Positions 57,033 through 64,000 of a stretch of DNA of 64,000 nucleotides are shown piece by piece. Numbering within the stretch: the stretch's first letter is position 1; each line of letters starts with the position of its first letter. The notes under the pieces are model-generated. The model had not been told where the DNA came from. It saw nothing but the letters and a program-made list of their open reading frames with translations, and searched no databases. The stretch is from Caballeronia sp. GAFFF1 (GTDB lineage: Bacteria > Pseudomonadota > Gammaproteobacteria > Burkholderiales > Burkholderiaceae): the NCBI RefSeq assembly GCF_023630705.1, contig NZ_JALQEM010000020.1, positions 62,001-126,000 of the forward strand, given 5' to 3'. The position numbers and the translations under genes are program-made.

Positions 57033-58148
57033 TTAATGTGCCTCCCGAGCTTGGCGCGTAAGACGCGCGCCGGCGACGTCGGCGCACACGGTCGCGACCC
57101 GTTCGGTCGCGTCCGGTTTCGCCAGGGCGCGTGAGTGCGCGGCCATCACCGCCAGCGTGTCGCGCGTCTGCGCACGCAACCAGCCGGCGAGCTTCTCCGC
57201 CGACAAGTCGCGCTGTTGTATCAATTCCGCGGCGCCGTTCTTCGCGAGGAACGCGCCGTTGGTCGTCTGGTGATCGTCGACCGCGAACGGGAACGGCACG
57301 AAGAGCGCCGCCACGCCGACCGCCGCGATCTCGGACACCGTCATCGCGCCCGAGCGGCAAATCACGAGATCGGCGGATGCGTACGCGCTCGCCATGTCCT
57401 CGATGAACGGCACGAGCTGCAAGTCATCGCCGCGCGAAAGACCGGCCGCCGCGTAGTTCGCCTGCAATGCTTCGATATGCTTCGCGCCCGCCTGATGCAC
57501 GATGCGCGGACGTTCTTCCGGCGCAAGCAGCGCGAGCGCCTTCGGCACCGTTTCGTTCAGCGCGGCCGCGCCCAGACTTCCGCCGACGACGAGCACGTTC
57601 AGCTTGCCCGCGCGCGACGCGTAGCGTTCTTTGGGCGGCAATGTCGACGTAAGTTCCGCGCGAATGGGATTGCCGGTCCATTCCGCATTCGGCAGAGCAT
57701 TGGGAAACGCGACGAGCACGCGCTTCGCGAGATGCGCGAGCACCTTGTTCGCGAGACCCGCGATGGAGTTCTGTTCGTGCAGCACGAGCGGGCAGCCCGC
57801 GAGCTTGGTCATGATGCCCGCCGGAAACGTGATGTAGCCGCCCATGCCGAGCACGACATCCGGCTTCACCTGACGCAGCACGCGCAGGCTTTGCGAGCAC
57901 GCGCGCATGAGATTCACCGGCAGCATCAGCTTCGTTTTGATGCCCTTGCCGCGCACGCCGCCGAAGCGCACGCATTCCATCGGGATGCCGTGCTTGGGGA
58001 CGAGCGTCGCTTCCATGCCGCTTGCGTTGCCGAGCCAGACGACGCGCCAGCCGCGCGCCTGCATCCAGTGCGCGACCGCGAGCCCCGGAAACACGTGGCC
58101 GCCGGTGCCGCCCGCCATGACCATCAGCGTGGGGCGCTGCGCGCTCAT
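57033..58148 (-). CDS. murG: Lipid II synthase glycosyltransferase MurG
   Basis: GT28 glycosyltransferase of 371 residues that adds GlcNAc to lipid I at the inner membrane face. The N-terminal [14 protein letters not shown] and the mid-protein [12 protein letters not shown] and [11 protein letters not shown] loops are typical. The start overlaps the ftsW stop (ATGA), which fixes 58,148. Confidence 0.97.
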   Translation of the reverse strand: MSAQRPTLMVMAGGTGGHVFPGLAVAHWMQARGWRVVWLGNASGMEATLVPKHGIPMECVRFGGVRGKGIKTKLMLPVNLMRACSQSLRVLRQVKPDVVLGMGGYITFPAGIMTKLAGCPLVLHEQNSIAGLANKVLAHLAKRVLVAFPNALPNAEWTGNPIRAELTSTLPPKERYASRAGKLNVLVVGGSLGAAALNETVPKALALLAPEERPRIVHQAGAKHIEALQANYAAAGLSRGDDLQLVPFIEDMASAYASADLVICRSGAMTVSEIAAVGVAALFVPFPFAVDDHQTTNGAFLAKNGAAELIQQRDLSAEKLAGWLRAQTRDTLAVMAAHSRALAKPDATERVATVCADVAGARLTRQAREAH

Positions 58149-59407
58149 ACTTTGCCTCCGCGCATCAGCACGCGATTTTCGTAATCGACGCGCAGCAGCA
58201 CCGCAAGCGCGACGCAGTTCAGCAAGATGCCCGAGCCACCGTAGCTGACGAGCGGCAGCGTCAGGCCCTTGGTCGGCAGAAGACCGAGGTTCACGCCCAT
58301 GTTGATGAACGTCTGCGCGCCGAACCAGATGCCGACGCCCTTCGCCATCAGGCCCGCGAACGTGCGATCCAGCGCCAGCGCCTGACGGCCGATCTCGAAC
58401 GCGCGGCGCACGATCCAGTAGAACAGCAGAATCACGCAGATGACGCCGACGAAACCCAGTTCCTCGCCGATGACCGCGAGAATGAAGTCGGTATGCGCTT
58501 CGGGCAGATAGTTGAGCTTCTCGACGCTGCCCCCGAGACCCACGCCGAACCATTCGCCGCGCCCGAACGCAATCAGCGAATGCGTCAGCTGATACGCCTT
58601 GCCCTGCGCGTAGCGGTCGTCCCACGGATCGAGATAAGCGAAGATCCGCTCGCGACGCCACGGCGAGAGCCACACGAGCATCGTGAACGTGCCGACCGCC
58701 GTGAGCACCAGACCGCCGAAGAGCTTGCCATTCACGCCGCCGAGGAACAGCACGCCCATTGCAATGGCGGCGATCACCATGAACGCGCCCATGTCGGGTT
58801 CAAGCAGCAAGAGCGCGCCGACCGCGCCGACGGCCACGGCCATCGGCAAGAAGCCCTTGCCGAAGCTGTGCATGAACTCCTGCTTGCGCACCGTGTAGTT
58901 CGCGGCGTAGATGGTCACCGCGAGCTTCATGATTTCGGACGGCTGCATGTTCGTGATGCCGAGCGGAATCCAGCGGCGGGCGCCGTTCACGCCCTTGCCG
59001 ATATGCGGAATCAGCACGATGACGAGCATCACGAGCGCGACCAGAAAAAGCTTCGGCGCGAGCTTGTCCCAGGTCTTCACCGGAATCTTGAACGCAATGA
59101 CCGCGCCGACCAGCGCCGTCGTGACCGAAACGAGGTGCCGCACGAGGAAGTGATAGTCGCGGTACTGCGCGTACTTCGGCGAATCCGGCATGGCGATGGA
59201 CGCGGAATACACCATCACGATGCCGAGCCCGAGCAACGCGATCGTCACCCACAGCAGCGAATGGTCGTAGTCGAGCATGCGCGAGCGCGCGGGACGCACG
59301 CCGTTGACCGCGCTCGAAATGCCGCCCGAGCGCCCGGCGAGCGAATCGTTCGGAACCGCGTTGCGCTGCCCGGTGATTTTCGATCCGAAGCGGTCCGACC
59401 AGCTCAT
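58145..59407 (-). CDS. ftsW: Peptidoglycan polymerase FtsW (SEDS family)
   Basis: SEDS polymerase of 420 residues with about ten membrane segments. Conserved pieces include YSAS in the first segment, [14 protein letters not shown] and SYGGSGIL near the C-terminus. It works with FtsI at the septum. It overlaps murD upstream and murG downstream by 4 nt each. Confidence 0.96.
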   Translation of the reverse strand: MSWSDRFGSKITGQRNAVPNDSLAGRSGGISSAVNGVRPARSRMLDYDHSLLWVTIALLGLGIVMVYSASIAMPDSPKYAQYRDYHFLVRHLVSVTTALVGAVIAFKIPVKTWDKLAPKLFLVALVMLVIVLIPHIGKGVNGARRWIPLGITNMQPSEIMKLAVTIYAANYTVRKQEFMHSFGKGFLPMAVAVGAVGALLLLEPDMGAFMVIAAIAMGVLFLGGVNGKLFGGLVLTAVGTFTMLVWLSPWRRERIFAYLDPWDDRYAQGKAYQLTHSLIAFGRGEWFGVGLGGSVEKLNYLPEAHTDFILAVIGEELGFVGVICVILLFYWIVRRAFEIGRQALALDRTFAGLMAKGVGIWFGAQTFINMGVNLGLLPTKGLTLPLVSYGGSGILLNCVALAVLLRVDYENRVLMRGGKV

Positions 59408-60915
59408 AGCATCACTCCCCGCGCGGCGGCGATATCTTCGACCGCGCCGCGAAACACGTCAGCGCGGTGTGCGTAGTTCTTGAACATGTCGAGGCTCGCG
59501 CACGCGGGCGAAAGCAACACGGCGTCGCCCGCCTCGGCGATGCGCGATGCCGCCTCGGTCGCGGCTTCGAGCGTGGCGTGATCTTCGAGCGCCACGCCGG
59601 TGGATGCGAGCGTCTCGCGAATGCGCGGCGCGTCGCGTCCGATCAGCATCACGGCACGCGCCCAGCGCGCAACCGGCGCTTCGAGCGGCGAGAAGTCCTG
59701 ACCTTTGCCGTCGCCGCCCGCGATCAGCACGACGCGTTGCGCCAATCCATCGAGCGCGGCGACCGTCGCGCCGACGTTGGTGCCCTTGCTGTCGTCCACG
59801 TAATCGACGCCGTCGATCTGCGCGATTACCTCCACGCGATGCGGTTCGCCGCGATACTCGCGCAAGCCGTGCAAGAGCGCGGCGAGCGGCAGGTCGATGG
59901 CGCGGGCGAGCGCGAGCGCAGCGAGCGCATTGGCCGCGTTGTGCAGGCCGCGAATGCGCAGCGCGTCGGCGGGCATCAGCCGCTTCGCAACGACGTTCGG
60001 CGCGGCGATGTCCTGCTTGCGGCGGCGCGACGGCGCGGGTTCGTCGGCCGCGTCGCGGTCGATGCCTTGCGCGAGCCACGCGATGCCGTTGTCGCGCAAC
60101 AGGCCGTAGTCGCCGACCTTCGACGGCTCATCGAGCCCGAACGTCACCACGCGATCCTGCGCGATATTCGCGGCGAGCGCCATGGTGCGGGCGTCGTCGC
60201 GATTCAGCACGCGGACCGTGCGCGAACCGAAGATGCGGCCCTTGGCGGCGGCGTAGGCGTCCAGGCCGCCGTGCCAGTCGAGATGATCCTGCGTGATGTT
60301 CAGCACCGCAGCCGCATCCGGCGAGAAGCTGTGCGACGTTTCGAGCTGGAAGCTGGAGAGTTCGAGCACCCAGACGTCCGGCAGCGCGGTTTGATCGATG
60401 GCTTCGGCGAGCTTGTCGAGCATCGCCGGGCTGATGTTGCCCGCGACCGCCACGCGCTTGCCCGCGCGCTCGCACAGAAGTCCGGTGAGCGCGGTGGTCG
60501 TCGTCTTGCCGTTGGTGCCGGTGATGGCGAGCACTTTCGGCTCATAACCGTTCACGGCAAGACCGGCGAGCGCCTGCGCGAACAGTTCCAGTTCGCCCCA
60601 CACCGGAATGCCGCGCTCCTTCGCCGCCGCGATCAGGGGCGCGAGGTCCGGCGCGAGCGGCGAGAGACCGGGGCTAATGGCAAGCAGTTCGATGCCGCCA
60701 TCGAGTAGTTCGGTCGTGAAAGCGCCGCCGACGAATTCCGCGTCGATGCTGTGAATGACCAGTTCCGAGAGATTCGGCGGGTTCTCGCGCGTATCGGCGA
60801 TCCGCAGCCGGCACCCGTGCCTGGCGCACCAGCGCGCCATCGCGAGGCCGGATTCACCGAGCCCCAGCACGAGCACCATCGGACTTTGCCGACCGGAAAA
60901 CTTCTCGCCAAACAT
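59404..60915 (-). CDS. murD: UDP-N-acetylmuramoylalanine--D-glutamate ligase MurD
   Basis: Mur ligase of 503 residues adding D-Glu. The N-terminal [14 protein letters not shown] and ATP loop [13 protein letters not shown] are diagnostic. A stretch around 290-310 ([13 protein letters not shown]) is an insertion usual in Burkholderia MurD. It is coupled to ftsW by a 4-nt overlap and lies 45 nt after mraY. Confidence 0.96.
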   Translation of the reverse strand: MFGEKFSGRQSPMVLVLGLGESGLAMARWCARHGCRLRIADTRENPPNLSELVIHSIDAEFVGGAFTTELLDGGIELLAISPGLSPLAPDLAPLIAAAKERGIPVWGELELFAQALAGLAVNGYEPKVLAITGTNGKTTTTALTGLLCERAGKRVAVAGNISPAMLDKLAEAIDQTALPDVWVLELSSFQLETSHSFSPDAAAVLNITQDHLDWHGGLDAYAAAKGRIFGSRTVRVLNRDDARTMALAANIAQDRVVTFGLDEPSKVGDYGLLRDNGIAWLAQGIDRDAADEPAPSRRRKQDIAAPNVVAKRLMPADALRIRGLHNAANALAALALARAIDLPLAALLHGLREYRGEPHRVEVIAQIDGVDYVDDSKGTNVGATVAALDGLAQRVVLIAGGDGKGQDFSPLEAPVARWARAVMLIGRDAPRIRETLASTGVALEDHATLEAATEAASRIAEAGDAVLLSPACASLDMFKNYAHRADVFRGAVEDIAAARGVML

Positions 60916-60960
60916 CGCTTTACCCTTTCCTGAAACCGAAGAAACCGCAGACGTGCACGA

Positions 60961-62130
60961 TCAACGCAGCTTGAGCGTCGACAAGCCGAAGAGACACAAC
61001 ATCAACGTGATGATCCAGAAGCGCACCACCACTTGCGTTTCCGTCCAGCCGGACAGTTCGTAGTGGTGGTGGAGCGGCGCCATCTTGAAGAAGCGCCGGC
61101 CTTCTCCGTAACGGCGCTTCGTGAACTTGAACCAGAACACTTGCAGCATGACGGAGAGCGTTTCCGCCACGAAAATGCCGCCCATGATGAACAGCACGAT
61201 TTCCTGACGAACGATCACCGCGATGGTGCCGAGCGCGCCGCCGAGCGCGAGCGCGCCGACATCGCCCATGAAGACTTGCGCGGGGTGCGTGTTGTACCAG
61301 AGGAATGCGAGGCCCGCGCCGCCCATCGCGGAACAGAAGATCAGCAGTTCGCCCGCGCCGGGAATGTGCGGAAAGAGCAGGTACTTCGAATAGACCGAGC
61401 TGCCCATGACATACGCGAACGCGCCGAGCGACGCGCCCACCAGCACGACCGGCATGATGACGAGCCCGTCGAGGCCATCGGTGAGGTTCACCGCATTGCT
61501 CGACCCGACGATCACGAAGTACGTCATGGCGATGAAGCCCCACACGCCGAGCGGATACGTGATCGACTTGAGGAACGGCAGCATGAGGTCGGCGCGCGCG
61601 GGCAGGCCCATGGAGAGGCCGCTACGCACCCACGCCATGAAGAGGTCGAATACGCGCGTGTTGCTGGCCTCGGATACGCTGAACGCGAGATAGACGGCGG
61701 CGAACAGGCCGATGACCGACTGCCAGAAATACTTCTCGCGCGACGACATGCCGCGCGGGTCCTTATGCACGACCTTGCGATAGTCGTCCACCCAGCCGAT
61801 CACGCCATAGCCGAACGTGACGAGCATCACGATCCACACGAAGCGGTTGGTGAGATCCGCCCAGAGAAGCGTGGACACCGCGATGCCCATGAGAATCAGC
61901 ACGCCGCCCATCGTCGGCGTGCCCGACTTGACGAGGTGCGTTTGCGGGCCGTCCTTGCGCACCGCCTGACCCACTTTCATCGCGGTCAGCTTGCGGATCA
62001 CCCACGGGCCGCAGACGAGACCGATCAAAAGCGCCGTCGCGGTGGCGCCCACCGCGCGGAACGTAATGTAGGTGAACACGCGCATAAAGCTGGCGTCATT
62101 CTGAAGCCATTGCGCGAGTGCGAGTAGCAT
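60961..62130 (-). CDS. mraY: Phospho-N-acetylmuramoyl-pentapeptide transferase MraY
   Basis: Inner-membrane enzyme of 389 residues that makes lipid I from UDP-MurNAc-pentapeptide and undecaprenyl phosphate. About ten membrane segments are visible. Active-site motifs include [21 protein letters not shown] and the HHHYE histidine cluster near the C-terminus. Confidence 0.97.
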   Translation of the reverse strand: MLLALAQWLQNDASFMRVFTYITFRAVGATATALLIGLVCGPWVIRKLTAMKVGQAVRKDGPQTHLVKSGTPTMGGVLILMGIAVSTLLWADLTNRFVWIVMLVTFGYGVIGWVDDYRKVVHKDPRGMSSREKYFWQSVIGLFAAVYLAFSVSEASNTRVFDLFMAWVRSGLSMGLPARADLMLPFLKSITYPLGVWGFIAMTYFVIVGSSNAVNLTDGLDGLVIMPVVLVGASLGAFAYVMGSSVYSKYLLFPHIPGAGELLIFCSAMGGAGLAFLWYNTHPAQVFMGDVGALALGGALGTIAVIVRQEIVLFIMGGIFVAETLSVMLQVFWFKFTKRRYGEGRRFFKMAPLHHHYELSGWTETQVVVRFWIITLMLCLFGLSTLKLR

Positions 62131-62153
62131 GCTGGTCCTTCTCTTTCTGTGAG

Positions 62154-63584
62154 TCAGTGTGCAGCGGGCGCATTGCCCGCCGCGGGTTGTTGTGGGCTCG
62201 TCAGGGCGTCCACCACGCGCTCCATCTTCATGAAGCGCGAGCCTTTCGCGAGATAGGTTGCGCCGGGTCCGAACCCGGCTTGCTGAAGAACGTCGATGAG
62301 CGCGGTCACGTCGTCGAAATGAACGGCGGTCTGCTTCGACGCCGCCGCGCTAAATGCGTTCACCGAATCGCGGCTGGCTTCGCCGAGCGCGAACAACGCG
62401 TCGATGCCGCGCTCGGCGGCATACGCGCCGACTTCGCGATGAAACGCCGGCCCTTCTTCACCGACTTCGCCCATGTCGCCCATCACTAGCACGCGCGGGG
62501 CTGCCTGCGCCGCGAGCACGTCGATGGCGGCGCGCATGGAATCGGGATTGGAGTTGTACGTGTCGTCGATGATGGTCGCGCCCGCGAGCGCGCCCGTCAC
62601 CGCCCGCTTCACCTGCAAGCGGCCCTTCACCGGCTGAAACGCTTCGAGGCCTCGCTTGATGACGTCCAGCGACACGCCGGCCGCCAGCGCGGCAGCCGTG
62701 GCCGCGAGCGCATTGCGCGCGTTGTGCTCGCCGAGCACGGCCAGCACGATGTCGACGCGGCCTTGCGGCGTGCGGACATGAACCGTCGCGCCGTCGACCG
62801 TGCCCGTGACCGCTGCCTTCGATTCGTCGTCGGTTAGCGCGAAATCCATGATCGGATTGCCGGTGGCCGCCACGCGCCAGATGCTCGCGTAGTGGTCGTC
62901 GGCGGGAAACACGGCCGTGCCGGTTTCGCCGAGCGCGTGAATGACGGACGCATGTTCGAGCGCGACGGCCTCGACCGTCGCCATGAACTCCTGATGCTCG
63001 CGCTGCGCGTTGTTGACTACAGCGACGGTCGGCGCAGCGATCTTGCCGAGCGCATCCGTCTCGCCGGGGTGATTCATGCCGAGCTCGACCACCGCCAGCC
63101 GATGCGCCGCGTTCAGGCGAAACAACGTGAGCGGCAGGCCGATGTCGTTGTTGAAGTTGCCCGCGGTCGCGAGGCGCGCGTCTTCGCCGACTGCCGCCGC
63201 GAAGATCGACGCGATCATTTCCTTGACCGTCGTCTTGCCGTTGCTGCCCGTGACGGCAACGAGCGGCATGGTGAACCGCTTGCGCCAGCCGTGCGCCAGC
63301 GCACCGAGCGCCGCACGCGTGTCCTTTACCTTGATGACTGGCAGCGGCCAGGCATCCGAATTGCGCAGATCGCGCGAGACGAGCGCGGCGGCCGCGCCGC
63401 TCTTCGCCACCTGATCGAGGAAGTCATGCGCATCGAAGCGATCGCCCTTCACCGCGACGAACAGATCGCCCGCCTGCACGGCGCGGCTGTCGGTCACGAC
63501 GCGTTCGATGGCGATAGCTTCGTCGCCCTGAAAGACCGCGCCGGGAATCAGCGCGGCCGCTTCGCGCAAGATGAACATCGTCAT
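62154..63584 (-). CDS. murF: UDP-MurNAc-tripeptide--D-Ala-D-Ala ligase MurF
   Basis: Mur ligase of 476 residues that adds D-Ala-D-Ala, the product of ddl in the same cluster. The ATP loop is [12 protein letters not shown] (about 112-123), followed by [11 protein letters not shown]. The start at 63,584 overlaps the murE stop as ATGA; a second ATG lies two codons downstream. Confidence 0.96.
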   Translation of the reverse strand: MTMFILREAAALIPGAVFQGDEAIAIERVVTDSRAVQAGDLFVAVKGDRFDAHDFLDQVAKSGAAAALVSRDLRNSDAWPLPVIKVKDTRAALGALAHGWRKRFTMPLVAVTGSNGKTTVKEMIASIFAAAVGEDARLATAGNFNNDIGLPLTLFRLNAAHRLAVVELGMNHPGETDALGKIAAPTVAVVNNAQREHQEFMATVEAVALEHASVIHALGETGTAVFPADDHYASIWRVAATGNPIMDFALTDDESKAAVTGTVDGATVHVRTPQGRVDIVLAVLGEHNARNALAATAAALAAGVSLDVIKRGLEAFQPVKGRLQVKRAVTGALAGATIIDDTYNSNPDSMRAAIDVLAAQAAPRVLVMGDMGEVGEEGPAFHREVGAYAAERGIDALFALGEASRDSVNAFSAAASKQTAVHFDDVTALIDVLQQAGFGPGATYLAKGSRFMKMERVVDALTSPQQPAAGNAPAAH

Positions 63585-64000
63585 TCGCCGCCTCCGCGTT
63601 GTTGCGTGGCGCGTGCCGCAAGCGCGAGGCGCGCGTGATCCTGATCCGAGAACGCGCGCTTTTTACCCATGATTTCCTGCGTGGCCTCGTGTCCTTTTCC
63701 GGCGAGCAGTACGACATCTTCCCGCGCCGCCGAGCGCAGCGCCTGCAAAATGGCGCTCGCGCGATCCTCGATGCGCCGCGCCTTCGCGGCGTGTTTCATG
63801 CCGGCGGCGATCTGGTCGATGATGGCAAGCGGATCTTCGCTGCGCGGATTGTCGCTCGTGATGACGACCTGATCCGCGAGACGCTCGGCGATTTCGCCCA
63901 TCAGCGGACGCTTGGTGGCGTCGCGGTCGCCGCCGCAGCCGAACATGCAGACGAGCTCGCCGCCGCGCGCCTGGGCGATGGGGCGCAGCGCGGCCAGCGT
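63581..64000 (-). CDS. murE: UDP-MurNAc-tripeptide synthetase MurE, C-terminal part
   Basis: The last ~139 residues of MurE, cut by the window edge. The substrate motif DNPR (in TSDNPRSEDP) marks the meso-diaminopimelate-adding type, and LLAGKGHE is the usual C-terminal motif. The rest of the gene, and presumably ftsI, lie to the right. Confidence 0.94.
   Translation of the reverse strand, partial: TLAALRPIAQARGGELVCMFGCGGDRDATKRPLMGEIAERLADQVVITSDNPRSEDPLAIIDQIAAGMKHAAKARRIEDRASAILQALRSAAREDVVLLAGKGHEATQEIMGKKRAFSDQDHARLALAARATQQRGGGE

Noticed and set aside
1..64000. CRISPR array or cas genes
   Set aside because: No regularly spaced short repeats and no Cas-like proteins were seen.

Overview
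The window comes from a high-GC betaproteobacterium of the Burkholderia sensu lato group (Burkholderia, Paraburkholderia or Caballeronia). The evidence is the right-hand half, where a pilBCD-coaE-zapD-yacG block faces a minus-strand run of mutT, a DUF815 ATPase, argJ, secA, a DciA-like gene, lpxC, a peroxiredoxin and the dcw division/wall cluster (ftsZ to murE). The genus cannot be fixed from this sequence alone. LAYOUT: about 1-36,200 is an accessory island whose left end lies outside the window. Its right end is marked by a 47-nt copy of the 3' half of a tRNA-Pro(CGG) gene (36,204-36,250), starting at the anticodon loop. A rho-independent terminator follows, and an AlpA/excisionase-like gene and tandem 11-bp repeats lie just inside. 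From 36,396 onward everything is ordinary core genome. ISLAND MODULES, left to right: (a) a minus-strand pair, patatin-like lipase then ComEC-type metallo-beta-lactamase-fold hydrolase (272-2435), is divergent from a tightly overlapping plus-strand trio of C2H2-finger protein, disordered/coiled-coil protein and Hsp70-like ATPase (2851-7321), with an operator-like palindrome array between them. (b) A 1.5-kb gene-poor stretch carries two copies of a ~59-bp repeat and leads into an overlapping AlpA-RepA-RepC-like plasmid replication cassette (8789-10886). (c) A minus-strand string of five small genes (10,965-13,103) includes a HAD-fold protein and a possible Xre/MbcA-type antitoxin-like protein. 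(d) A large serine recombinase is divergent from a membrane-spanning KAP-type NTPase, which is bracketed by a 173-bp direct repeat of part of the recombinase gene. (e) A 16-kb six-gene minus-strand operon (19,005-34,948) with a strong promoter encodes a giant DUF1998 helicase ending in a Vsr/DUF559-like nuclease domain, a DrmD-like SNF2 helicase, an Eco57I-type adenine methyltransferase, a DUF262-HNH protein, an unknown protein and an HNH nuclease. This operon resembles DISARM and Druantia defence systems but matches neither gene set exactly. HOW THE GENES WORK TOGETHER: the island looks like a defence island with its own mobility and replication functions. Operon (e) is most likely a modification-based anti-phage system, and module (a) is the best candidate for something undescribed. 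The core half makes peptidoglycan precursors (murE, murF, mraY, murD, murG, murC, ddl), builds the divisome (ftsW, ftsQ, ftsA, ftsZ, zapD), commits lipid A synthesis (lpxC), secretes proteins (secA) and assembles type IV pili (pilB, pilC, pilD).
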